Below are positions 9,343-16,750 of a DNA stretch of 64,000 bases, in pieces. Made by a program: the position numbers and the translations under genes. This DNA comes from Streptomyces asoensis (lineage in GTDB: Bacteria > Actinomycetota > Actinomycetes > Streptomycetales > Streptomycetaceae). The number at the start of each line of letters is the position of its first letter. Within the stretch, counting starts at the first letter, position 1. The stretch spans positions 1,364,001 through 1,428,000 of the forward strand of contig NZ_BNEB01000003.1 in the NCBI RefSeq assembly GCF_016860545.1. Reading direction: 5' to 3'. Under the pieces are notes generated by a model. The model made no database searches. It was not told where the DNA came from and saw nothing but the letters and a program-made list of their open reading frames with translations.

Positions 9343-9617
9343 GCATGTTCCGCGTCACATGTCCCGCCCTGTCCACTCTCTCTGCCCCGCCCGTCCCGCT
9401 TGTTCCCCCTGTGCCGCCTGTTCCGGCCGCGCCCTGCGCTTTCTCGCACCCTTCGCTCCCTGTCGGTCCGGGCGTACGTTTCGGGCCCGGCGAGTATCGG
9501 CCACGGTTGCTCACGGTGTGTGAGGAACGTCTCAGGGTGGCGAGCGGTGCCGCTGGGTGAGCGGGCTCACGGGGCGTCCGATTCGTCGGCCGCTGCGGAG
9601 CGAGGGCTGTCTGTGGT

Positions 9618-9631
9618 GTTTCACGTGAAAC
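9618..9631. other. parS site (ParB-binding)
   Basis: A perfect match to the Streptomyces parS palindrome GTTTCACGTGAAAC, flanked by T and A. ParB nucleates here for origin segregation. Confidence 0.93.
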
Positions 9632-9648
9632 ATGTCGGTCGCAGGGGG

Positions 9649-9657
9649 TTGTCCACA
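9649..9657 (+). other. DnaA box next to parS
   Basis: TTGTCCACA, the Streptomyces DnaA-box consensus, 17 bp from parS. Confidence 0.6.
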
Positions 9658-9755
9658 GGGCTGCCGCCGCGCGGTCGTCGGGCTGTACGGTCTGCACGAC
9701 TTGATGTTCGGCTCGTCGAGCCGACGGACGTACGGGTGCGGGGGAGGCGGTCGTG

Positions 9756-11216
9756 ATGACCGAGGCCGGTGGTGCGGGGACGGAGACGGGCGGGGCGCGC
9801 AGGCTTCCGCGCGTGCGTGGATTCGCCGAGTGGCCCGCCGGGGTGCCCTCCGCCGGACCGGAGGCCGGGGCGGCCCCGCTGTCCCCCAAGGAAGAGGGCA
9901 AGGCCCTGCGGGACCGGGTGCCGCGTTCGGCGCACGCCGCGTTCGCCCCGGATCCCTCCCGGCCGGACGCGGTGGCCGCGGTCGAGGAGTCCAGCCGGGG
10001 CCGCATCCCCGAGCTCACCCCGATCCGGGTCGGGCGGATGGCGGCGACGCCGTTCGCCTTCCTGCGCGGCTCGGCCGGACTCATGGCCCATGACCTGGCC
10101 CGCACCGCGATGACCGGGATCAGCGCCCAGATCTGCGGGGACGCCCACGCGGCGAACTTCGGTCTGTACGGCGACGCCCGGGGCGGTCTGGTCATCGACC
10201 TGAACGACTTCGACGAAACGGTCGAGGGGCCGTGGGAGTGGGACCTCAAGCGCCTGGCCGCCTCCTTGGTGCTGGCGGGCCGCGAGGCCGGCGCGGACGA
10301 GGACACCTGCCGCCGGGCCGCGTACGGCGCGGCGGGCTCCTACCGCCGGACCATGCGGCTCCTGGCCAAGCTCCCGGTGCTGGACGCGTGGAACGCCATC
10401 GCCGACGAGGAACTGGTCTCCCACACCGACGCGCACGACCTGCTGGGCACCCTGGAACGGGTCTCGGAGAAGGCGCGGGCCAACACCAGCGGGCGGTTCG
10501 CGGCGAAGTCGACCGAGCCGACGGAGGACGGCGGCCGGCGCTTCGTCGACGCCGCACCGGTACTGCGTCGTGTCCCGGACGCGCAGGCCCACGCGGTGGC
10601 CGCCTCGCTGGAGCACTACCTGACCACGCTGTCGGAGGACCGTCACCCCCTGCTGGCCCGCCACGCGGTCCACGACGTCGCCTTCCGGATCGTCGGCACG
10701 GGCAGCGTCGGGACGCGGTCGTACGTGGTGCTGCTGCTGGACCACCGGGGCGAACCGCTGATCCTCCAGGTCAAGGAGGCCCGCGCGTCGGCCCTGGTCC
10801 CGCATCTGGTGACGGCCGGGTTCGAGGCACCGCGGGTGGAGCACGAAGGGCGCCGGGTGGTCATCGGCCAGAAGCGCATGCAGGTCGTCAGCGACATGCT
10901 CCTCGGCTGGACGACGGTCGACGGACTCCCTTTCCAGGTACGGCAGTTCCGCAACCGCAAGGGCAGCGTCGATCCGGCCGCGCTCGCCGCCGACCAGGTC
11001 GACGACTACGGCCGGATGACCGGTGCGCTCCTCGCGCGTGCCCACTCCCACAGCGCGGACCCGCGTCTCGTCGCCGGGTACTGCGGCAAGAACGAGGAGC
11101 TCGACGAGGCGATCGCCGACTTCGCCGTCGCCTATGCCGACCGCACCGAGGCGGACCACTCGGACCTCGTGGCGGCGGTCCGGGCGGGGCGGATCGCGGC
11201 GGAGACGGGCGTCTGA
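9756..11216 (+). CDS. DUF2252 family protein
   Basis: About 486 aa. The conserved DUF2252 blocks are visible: an early R-x-x-M-x-x-x-P-F-x-F-x-R-G segment (VGRMAATPFAFLRG), GDAHAANFG, and DLNDFDET followed by WDLKRLAASL. These resemble the catalytic region of aminoglycoside-phosphotransferase-like kinases (a histidine/aspartate motif and an acidic metal site), but no substrate is known for the family. The ATG at 9756 follows a GGGGAGG at 9741-9747; the adjoining GTG at 9753 is equally possible. The stop codon lies inside the first unit of a 19-bp tandem repeat. It appears monocistronic. Confidence 0.85.
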   Translation: MTEAGGAGTETGGARRLPRVRGFAEWPAGVPSAGPEAGAAPLSPKEEGKALRDRVPRSAHAAFAPDPSRPDAVAAVEESSRGRIPELTPIRVGRMAATPFAFLRGSAGLMAHDLARTAMTGISAQICGDAHAANFGLYGDARGGLVIDLNDFDETVEGPWEWDLKRLAASLVLAGREAGADEDTCRRAAYGAAGSYRRTMRLLAKLPVLDAWNAIADEELVSHTDAHDLLGTLERVSEKARANTSGRFAAKSTEPTEDGGRRFVDAAPVLRRVPDAQAHAVAASLEHYLTTLSEDRHPLLARHAVHDVAFRIVGTGSVGTRSYVVLLLDHRGEPLILQVKEARASALVPHLVTAGFEAPRVEHEGRRVVIGQKRMQVVSDMLLGWTTVDGLPFQVRQFRNRKGSVDPAALAADQVDDYGRMTGALLARAHSHSADPRLVAGYCGKNEELDEAIADFAVAYADRTEADHSDLVAAVRAGRIAAETGV

Positions 11217-11261
11217 GGCGCACACGGGCGTCTGAGGCGCACACGGGTGTCCGAGGCGCAC
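11205..11261. repeat. Three 19-bp tandem repeats at the DUF2252 stop codon
   Basis: Units at 11205-11223, 11224-11242 and 11243-11261 (ACGGGCGTCTGAGGCGCAC; the third differs at two bases). The first unit supplies the last codons and TGA of the upstream gene. Confidence 0.85.
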
Positions 11262-11410
11262 GCGGGCGTACGCGGGCGCGGGCCGAGGGCCCTGAGCAGG
11301 ACGGGACGGACGCGGGCGGCCCGGGGGCGGACGCCGACGGTCGGGGCGGACGTCGGCGGCCGGGGACGGGGCCTCGGGGTCGGACGGGCGGGGCCGGGGG
11401 AGGGTTGGCC

Positions 11411-11416
11411 TAGGCT
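11411..11416 (+). promoter_or_regulatory. -10 box TAGGCT for a leaderless transcript
   Basis: TAGGCT ends 6 nt before the GTG at 11423, and no ribosome site is present. This predicts transcription starting at or next to the start codon. Confidence 0.55.
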
Positions 11417-11422
11417 GGGCGG

Positions 11423-12220
11423 GTGACGACCCCCGAAGCTGAGCAGCCCCGGCCCGAGGCGCGGCTGGAGCAGGCCGTGCGGGCCGCCGAGCAGGCGTTG
11501 ATCGAGTTCGAGATCGCGGTGGAGACCTTCCGCGTCGAGACCGAGAACTTCTCGCGGCTCCACCATCAGAAACTCGGTCCGATGTACGCCCGCCTCGACG
11601 AACTGGACGCCCAGATCGCCGAGGCCAGGGCCGCCCGCACCGGTGACCCCGAGGACCTGCGCAAGGCCTCCGAGGCACGGGCCCGGGTCATGCCGATGCC
11701 GGGGGTCGAGGAACTGTTCCACGGCTGGATGGACGGCGAAGGGCTGTTCCCCGAGGCCGAGGCGATGCTCACGGACCAGCCGGTCCGGCCCCCGCAGCGG
11801 GTGCGGCCCAGCGAGGAGGCCCGCAAGCTGTACCGCGAGCTGGCCCGCAAGGCGCACCCGGACCTGGCGCAGGAGGAGGACGAGCGGGCCCGGCGCGAGG
11901 AGTTCATCACCCGGGTCAACGCGGCCTACGCCCGCGGCGAGGAGGCGCTGCTGCGCGAGCTCGCCGAGGAGTGGGCGGCCGGTCCGGCGCCCGCCGAGCG
12001 CAGCCCGAGCCCGAGCGAGGAGCTCTACGCCCGGCTCGAGTGGCTGGCCCAGCGCAAGGAGATGCTGGCGCTGGTCGCCCGTGAGCTGGAGGAGAGCGCG
12101 ATCGGCTCCATGCTCAGGATGGCCCCGGACGACCCCGACCGGCTCCTGGACGAGATCGCCGACAAGCTGCTCGCCGATGTCGCCGCCCGCGAGGCGGAGC
12201 TCGCCGAACTGACCGGCTAG
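11423..12220 (+). CDS. J-domain-like protein with coiled-coil N-terminus
   Basis: 265 aa. The N-terminal third is a charged helical region rich in Ala/Glu/Arg (about residues 10-90), probably coiled coil. In mid-protein a J-domain-like segment reads ARKLYRELARKAHPDLA, containing the HPD tripeptide used by DnaJ proteins to stimulate Hsp70 ATPase, then an acidic/basic helix ending in VNAAYARG. There is no G/F region or zinc finger, so it is not a DnaJ chaperone of the usual type. The C-terminal 100 residues are helical with no motif I recognise. A role as a specialised Hsp70 partner is inference only. The GTG start follows a -10 box at 6 nt. Confidence 0.75.
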   Translation: MTTPEAEQPRPEARLEQAVRAAEQALIEFEIAVETFRVETENFSRLHHQKLGPMYARLDELDAQIAEARAARTGDPEDLRKASEARARVMPMPGVEELFHGWMDGEGLFPEAEAMLTDQPVRPPQRVRPSEEARKLYRELARKAHPDLAQEEDERARREEFITRVNAAYARGEEALLRELAEEWAAGPAPAERSPSPSEELYARLEWLAQRKEMLALVARELEESAIGSMLRMAPDDPDRLLDEIADKLLADVAAREAELAELTG

Positions 12221-12370
12221 GTCCGGCCCGCGCCGGCCGGTGCCTCCCGGCGCGTGGCGTTGCGTCTTGGTGAGTCTCGGCGTGCGGCGGCGTGCGGCGG
12301 TGCGTTTCGGTGCGTGCCGGTCGGCGGCGGAACGGTGTCCGCCCTCGGTCGCGGGCCCCGGCGGCGGCCC

Positions 12371-12423
12371 AGTGGCCCGACGGTGGCCCGATGGCGGCCC
12401 GCGGTGGCCCGATGGCGGCCCGG
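12371..12423. repeat. Short GC-rich tandem repeat
   Basis: Two near-identical 21-bp units (12382-12402 and 12403-12423; GGTGGCCCGATGGCGGCCCG core) preceded by a partial unit from 12371. They lie in a non-coding gap of about 280 bp between the J-domain-like and rhodanese genes, which otherwise shows nothing structured. Confidence 0.7.
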
Positions 12424-12492
12424 GGCGGTCCGCCGGGCGGGCCGATGCGGAGCAGTGGTCGGCGGGCAGGCCCGACCGGCTGCCCGGTCGGG

Positions 12493-12498
12493 TAGCGT
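12493..12498 (+). promoter_or_regulatory. -10 box TAGCGT for a leaderless transcript
   Basis: TAGCGT lies 6 nt before the ATG at 12505; there is no ribosome site. Leaderless transcription is inferred. Confidence 0.55.
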
Positions 12499-12504
12499 CG
12501 GGGC

Positions 12505-12852
12505 ATGAGTTTCGGAGCTGGTGTGCCCACGGTCGCGGTCGGCGATCTCAAGGACGACGACTTCCTGCTGGACGTCCGTGAGGACGACGAGTGGCAGGCG
12601 GGTCACGCCGCGGGGGCGCTGCACATCCCGATCAGCGAGTTCGTCGGCCGCTACGGCGAGCTCACCGAGGCGGCCCCGCAGGACGGACGCGTCCACGTGA
12701 TCTGCCGCTCCGGCGGCCGTTCGGCGCAGGTCACGATGTATCTGGTCCAGCAGGGCATCGACGCGGTGAACGTCGACGGCGGCATGCAGATCTGGGCCGC
12801 CGCGGGGCGCCCGGTCGTCACGGACCAGGGAACCCCGGGCTCCGTCCTGTAG
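12505..12852 (+). CDS. Single-domain rhodanese (sulfurtransferase)
   Basis: 115 aa, one rhodanese fold. The LLDVRE segment near residue 20, the GHAAGALHIP loop, and the active-site loop CRSGGRS with its Cys at about residue 69 are intact. The family moves sulfane sulfur to cyanide or to acceptor thiols; the physiological acceptor cannot be told from sequence. It stands alone, 10 bp from the convergent acyl-CoA dehydrogenase. Confidence 0.92.
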   Translation: MSFGAGVPTVAVGDLKDDDFLLDVREDDEWQAGHAAGALHIPISEFVGRYGELTEAAPQDGRVHVICRSGGRSAQVTMYLVQQGIDAVNVDGGMQIWAAAGRPVVTDQGTPGSVL

Positions 12853-12862
12853 AGCCCCGGGA

Positions 12863-14023
12863 TCAGCCGAGGGCGTGGGCGGCCAGGAGGTCGCCCAGGG
12901 CTTCCTCATGGGCCGCGGCCGGGCCGAGCGACAGCTCCAGGTGCTTGGCCCAGGCGTGGTACCGGTGCAGGGGGTAGTCGACGTCGGCGCCGAAGCCCCC
13001 GTGCAGGTGCTGTGCGGTCTGGACGACCCGGCGTACGCCTTCCGACGCCCAGATCTTGGCCACGGCGATGTCCGCGGAGGCCGGCAGCGCGCCCGGCGCC
13101 CCGGAGGCGATCCGCCACGCGGCCTGCCACAGGGTGACCTCCATCGCGCGCAGATCGATGTAGCGGTCCGCGGCCTGCACGGCGACCGCCTGGAAACTGG
13201 CGATCGGGTGCCCGAACTGCTCGCGCTTGCCCGCGTAGTCGCCGGTCATGGCGAGTACGCGCTCGCCCAGCCCGAGCGCCTGCGCGCAGGTACCGGTGGT
13301 CAGCAGGGCGCGCAGCCACTCCCAGGCGCCCTCGGCGGTGACGACGTCCCGGGCGGCGATCCTCGCCGACTCGAGGCGCAGTTCGCCGAGCCGCTCGCCG
13401 GAGGTGGAGACCTGCTCGGCGAGCACCACGCCCTCGTGTGCGCGGGGTACGACGGCGAGGACGCTCTGTCCTTCCCCGGTGTGCGCCGGTACGACGAGGT
13501 GGTCCGCGTCGAAGGCCCACGGCACCATCGTCTGCACGCCGTCCAGCACCCAGTGGCCGCCGTCCTGGGCGTTCTTGCCGTTCTGGCCGTGGTGCCGTGC
13601 CGTGACGGCGAGTTCGGCCGGGTCGTGGCCGGTGAGGCCGTTCGCGGCGACGGTGAGGACCAGCTCGCCACGGCCGGCCCGGGCCGGGAGCGACGACCTC
13701 AACTCCGGCCCGCCGTAGGCCTGGAGGGTGGCCAGGGCCGCGCTGTTCTCCAGCAGGGGCACCCGGGCCAGCACCTTCGCCGACTCGCGCAGCACCAGAC
13801 AGAGCGCGACCGCGTCGAGGCCGGCGCCGCCGGACTCCTCGTCCAGCAGCAGGCCCAGCAGGTCCGCCGCGGCGAGGCGGTCCCACAGCGCGCGGTCGAA
13901 GCCCTCGGCCACGGCGCCCCGGGTGACCGCCGGGCTCGGCACGGCGTCGGGGGCGACCCCGGCGAACACCCCGCGGGCCGCCTCGGCCGCGGCCTGCTGC
14001 TCCTCGGTGAAGGTGAAGTCCAC
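12863..14023 (-). CDS. Acyl-CoA dehydrogenase
   Basis: An FAD-dependent alpha,beta-dehydrogenase of acyl-CoA thioesters, 386 aa, full family length. N-terminal helical domain MDFTFTEEQQ with GLLLDEESGGAG, and a C-terminal four-helix domain with QFGHPIASFQAV and LHGGFGADVDYPLHRY. The sequence is closer to the small, divergent FadE proteins of steroid side-chain or unusual acyl-CoA catabolism than to short-chain enzymes; I judge this from general resemblance. A KstR-type palindrome lies about 46 bp upstream of the ATG at 14023. The neighbouring paaABCDE genes are on the same strand but 108 bp away and end before it, so read-through is possible. Confidence 0.88.
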   Translation of the reverse strand: MDFTFTEEQQAAAEAARGVFAGVAPDAVPSPAVTRGAVAEGFDRALWDRLAAADLLGLLLDEESGGAGLDAVALCLVLRESAKVLARVPLLENSAALATLQAYGGPELRSSLPARAGRGELVLTVAANGLTGHDPAELAVTARHHGQNGKNAQDGGHWVLDGVQTMVPWAFDADHLVVPAHTGEGQSVLAVVPRAHEGVVLAEQVSTSGERLGELRLESARIAARDVVTAEGAWEWLRALLTTGTCAQALGLGERVLAMTGDYAGKREQFGHPIASFQAVAVQAADRYIDLRAMEVTLWQAAWRIASGAPGALPASADIAVAKIWASEGVRRVVQTAQHLHGGFGADVDYPLHRYHAWAKHLELSLGPAAAHEEALGDLLAAHALG

Positions 14024-14052
14024 GGCCTGTCCTCCCGACGGGTCAGCTGATC

Positions 14053-14082
14053 TGACGGAGCGTCAAGATAGAACAGGTTCTA
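14053..14082 (-). promoter_or_regulatory. Two palindromes upstream of the acyl-CoA dehydrogenase; one KstR-like
   Basis: TGACG-GAG-CGTCA at 14053-14065 and TAGAACAGGTTCTA at 14069-14082. The second is a perfect palindrome (2-nt centre) and fits the published KstR consensus TnnAACnnGTTnnA. They lie 30-59 bp before the start codon at 14023, where a repressor would act. Confidence 0.55.
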
Positions 14083-14131
14083 GAAGAAGGGAACGGTCGG
14101 TCGCCGTCCCGGTACGCGCGAACCGCTTGGC

Positions 14132-15193
14132 TCACCGGTCGAAGTCGACCTCCACCGCCTCGGTCAGCGGATGGGACTGGCAGGCCAGCACGTATCCGGA
14201 CTCCGTCTCCTCCGGCTCCAGGGCGAAGTTGCGGTCCATGCGCACCTCGCCGGAGACCAGGAAGGCCCGGCAGGTGCCGCACACCCCGCCCTTGCAGGCG
14301 TAGGGCGCGTCGGGCCGGTTGCGCAGGACCGTCTCCAGGACCGACTCCCCGTCCTGGACGGGCCAGCTGCCGCCGCGGCCGTCGAGCCGGGCGGTCACGG
14401 TGCTGTGGGCGGGCGCCGCCGTGCGCACCGGGGGCGCCGAGATCTCGACGTGGAAGATCTCCTCGTGGATCCGGGAGCGCGGGACCCCGATCTCGCGCAG
14501 GGCCTGCTCGGCGCCCTGGACGAGTCCGAGTGGCCCGCACAGGAACCATCCGGCCACCTCCCGCACCGGCAGCAGCGAGGGCAGCAGCGCGGTTAGCCGC
14601 TCCCGGTCCAGCCGTCCGGACGGCAGGCCGGCCTGCTGCTCCTCGCGGGAGAGCACGGTGACCAGCTGGAGCCGTTCGGGGTAGCGGTCCTTGAGGTCGG
14701 CGACCTCCTCCAGGAACATCGTCGAGGCGGCCGTCCGGTCGCTGCGCACCAGGCAGAACCGGGCCGTCGGCTCGCGGGCCAGCAGGGTCGAGACGATCGA
14801 CAGCACCGGGGTGATCCCGCTGCCGCCGACGACCGCCGCGTACAGGCCGGGCGCGGGGGCGAGGGTGAACCGGCCCGCGGGGGTCATCACGTCCAGCTCG
14901 TCGCCGACCGAGATCTCCTTCAGGGCGTAGGTCGAGAAGGCGCCGCCCTCGACCAGCCGCACCCCCACCCGCAGGGTGCTCGGCCCCTCGCCGCCCGGGT
15001 CGGGCGCGGCCGAGCAGATCGAGTACGTGCGCCGTACCTCGGTGCCGTCGGCCAGGCGCCGCAGGGCGAGGTGCTGTCCGGGCGCGTGCCGGTACTCCTC
15101 GCGCAGTGCGGGGGGCACGGCGAGGGTGAGGGTGACGGAGTCGTCGGTGAGGTGGTCCACCGCGGCCACCTGGAGCGGGTGGAAGCGGGCCAT
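14132..15193 (-). CDS. paaE: 1,2-phenylacetyl-CoA epoxidase reductase PaaE
   Basis: Passes electrons from NADPH to the PaaAC di-iron oxygenase. 353 aa in three parts: an FAD-binding ferredoxin-reductase domain (RRTYSICS motif near residue 55), an NAD(P)-binding domain (GGSGITPVLSI), and a C-terminal plant-type [2Fe-2S] ferredoxin with the cluster-binding CKGGVCGTC and a fourth Cys in VLACQSHP. The ATG at 15193 overlaps the paaD stop by one base (TGATG). A GTG directly before it, at 15196, is an alternative. It is the last gene of paaABCDE. Confidence 0.95.
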   Translation of the reverse strand: MARFHPLQVAAVDHLTDDSVTLTLAVPPALREEYRHAPGQHLALRRLADGTEVRRTYSICSAAPDPGGEGPSTLRVGVRLVEGGAFSTYALKEISVGDELDVMTPAGRFTLAPAPGLYAAVVGGSGITPVLSIVSTLLAREPTARFCLVRSDRTAASTMFLEEVADLKDRYPERLQLVTVLSREEQQAGLPSGRLDRERLTALLPSLLPVREVAGWFLCGPLGLVQGAEQALREIGVPRSRIHEEIFHVEISAPPVRTAAPAHSTVTARLDGRGGSWPVQDGESVLETVLRNRPDAPYACKGGVCGTCRAFLVSGEVRMDRNFALEPEETESGYVLACQSHPLTEAVEVDFDR

Positions 15194-15744
15194 CACAGCT
15201 CCTTGAAGTGGTCGAAGGGTTCACGGCAGGCGAGGCAGCGGCGGAGCGCCTTGCAGGCGGTGGAGGAGAACCGGCTGAGCAGCTCGGTGTCGGCACTGCC
15301 GCAGTGCGGGCAGCGGACCGGCTCCGGGTCCGACGCCCCGGCGGCGGTGGGCGTCGTGCCGAGCGTGCGGGTGGGGCCCAGGGAGACGCCGACAGGGCCG
15401 TCCGCCCCACGCGCCCGGGGCGGCGCGATGCCGAACTCCCGTAGCTTGCGCCTTCCTTCGGCGGAGATGTCGTCGGTGGACCAGGCGGGCAGCAGCACGG
15501 TGCGCACGGTGACCTCACGGACCCCGTGCTCGTGCAGCGCGCGTTCGATGTCGAGGGACATCGCCTCCACCGCGGGGCAGCCGGTGTAGGTGGGGGTCAG
15601 GTCGACCTCGACGGTGTCCGCGTCCCGGACGTGCACCGCGCGCAGCACGCCGAGTTCGCGCAGGGTGAGCACGGGCAGTTCGGGGTCGAGTACCGAGCCG
15701 GCGACCGCCAGGAGCTCCGCCTCCAGCGCGGTGGGCGTCACCAT
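15193..15744 (-). CDS. paaD: Phenylacetyl-CoA epoxidase assembly protein PaaD
   Basis: A DUF59/MIP18-type Fe-S maturation factor needed for epoxidase activity, 183 aa. The N-terminal domain has VLDPELPVLTLRELGVL and the conserved YTGCP loop. The C-terminal half carries a zinc-ribbon-like CPHCGSAD...CxxC pattern (RCLACREPF), as in other PaaD/PaaJ proteins. A Gly/Pro-rich linker joins the two. Start at 15744 overlaps paaC by 7 bp; the stop is shared with the start of paaE. Confidence 0.93.
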   Translation of the reverse strand: MVTPTALEAELLAVAGSVLDPELPVLTLRELGVLRAVHVRDADTVEVDLTPTYTGCPAVEAMSLDIERALHEHGVREVTVRTVLLPAWSTDDISAEGRRKLREFGIAPPRARGADGPVGVSLGPTRTLGTTPTAAGASDPEPVRCPHCGSADTELLSRFSSTACKALRRCLACREPFDHFKEL

Positions 15745-16466
15745 GACGCGCCCGGGTGGCTGCGGTGCAGGTGCTGCATCTCGGCGAGCATCCGGCCGAA
15801 GGACTCGGTGTGCAGGCCCTCGCGGCCCGCGCCGGCGCGCCAGGCTCCGGAGCGCGCCCCCTCGGGGACGGCCAGACCGGCCCGGTCCAGCACAGCGCGC
15901 ACCGACTCCAGCCAGGCCGGTTCCAGGTCCGCCGGGTCGAGGCCGAGGCCGGCCAGGGGACGGAACATCTCGCCGGTGAAGCGCCACAGTGCCGTGCAGG
16001 CCCGCTGCATGCGCTCGTGGCTCTCGTCGGTCCCGTCGCCGAGCCGCAGCGTCCACTGTTCGGCGTGGTCGCGGTGGTAGGCGACCTCCTTGACGGCCTT
16101 CGCCGCCAGTCCCGCGAACGGGCCGTCCACGGTGGCCAGTCGTGCGTACAGCAGGTGCTGGTAGGTCGAGAAGTACAGCTGCCGGGCGATGGTGTGGGCG
16201 AAGTCGCCGTTGGGCTGCTCGACCAGCTGGAGGTTGCGGAAGGAGCGCTCCTCGCGCAGGTAGGCCAGCTCGTCCTCGTCGCCGGCCATCGACAGCAGGA
16301 TGCGGGCCTGGCCGAGCAGGTCGAGGGCGATGTTGGCGAGGGCGACCTCCTCCTCCAGCACCGGCGCGTGGCCCATCCACTCCCCCAGGCGGTGGGAGAG
16401 CACCAGGGCGTCGTCGCCGAGGGCGAGGGCTGCGGCGTTCGTGTCCGTCCGCGTGGTGGTGGTCAC
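15738..16466 (-). CDS. paaC: Phenylacetyl-CoA epoxidase structural subunit PaaC
   Basis: The inactive ferritin-like partner of PaaA in the epoxidase core; 242 aa, all helical. Recognisable segments: LSHRLGEWMGHAPVLEEE, ANIALDLLGQAR, KEVAYHRDHAEQW and a C-terminal MLAEMQHLHRSHPG. The start is the GTG at 16466, overlapping the paaB stop by 4 bp (GTGA). The frame runs upstream without a better start. Confidence 0.94.
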   Translation of the reverse strand: MTTTTRTDTNAAALALGDDALVLSHRLGEWMGHAPVLEEEVALANIALDLLGQARILLSMAGDEDELAYLREERSFRNLQLVEQPNGDFAHTIARQLYFSTYQHLLYARLATVDGPFAGLAAKAVKEVAYHRDHAEQWTLRLGDGTDESHERMQRACTALWRFTGEMFRPLAGLGLDPADLEPAWLESVRAVLDRAGLAVPEGARSGAWRAGAGREGLHTESFGRMLAEMQHLHRSHPGASW

Positions 16467-16750
16467 AGGTGCTTCACCCCTTCCGGGATCTCGTAGAAGG
16501 TCGGGTGCCGGTACGGCTTGTCGGCGGACGGTTCGAAGAACGGGTCCTTCTCGTCCGGCGAGGAGGCCGTGATCGAGGCGGACGGCACCACCCAGATCGA
16601 CACGCCCTCGCCGCGCCGCGTGTACAGGTCGCGCGCGTTGCGCAGGGCGAACTCGGCGTCCGGCGCGTGCAGGCTGCCGGCGTGGGTGTGGGAGAGGCCG
16701 CGCCGGGAGCGCACGAAGACCTCCCACAGGGGCCAGTCGGTGTTCGTCAT
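16463..16750 (-). CDS. paaB: Phenylacetyl-CoA epoxidase subunit PaaB
   Basis: A small bridging subunit, 95 aa, typical family length. The sequence WEVFVRSRRGLSHTHAGSLH followed by ALRNARDLYTRRGEG and PADKPYRHPTFYEIPEG-like C-terminus is diagnostic. It overlaps paaA (4 bp, ATGA) and paaC (4 bp). Confidence 0.95.
   Translation of the reverse strand: MTNTDWPLWEVFVRSRRGLSHTHAGSLHAPDAEFALRNARDLYTRRGEGVSIWVVPSASITASSPDEKDPFFEPSADKPYRHPTFYEIPEGVKHL

Larger units (their letters stand above)
9343..9752. other. Non-coding region with parS and DnaA box
   Basis: About 400 bp without a convincing gene. It begins with a C/T-rich stretch (about 9360-9470) and contains one perfect parS and one perfect DnaA box, listed separately. 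The upstream region of the DUF2252 gene is at its right end. Confidence 0.6.

Noticed and set aside
9284..10306. Minus-strand frame across tRNA-Leu and the parS region
   Set aside because: It runs through a tRNA, a terminator and the DUF2252 gene; the composition is Arg/Ser/Pro-rich as expected for a shadow frame.
12371..12423. Possible CRISPR-like array
   Set aside because: Direct tandem repeats without spacers and no cas genes. The same holds for the repeats at 11205, 34966 and 53988.
14089..14108. Fourth TetR-type operator near paaE
   Set aside because: Only a half-site (CGGTCGGTC) matches; the other arm is not conserved.
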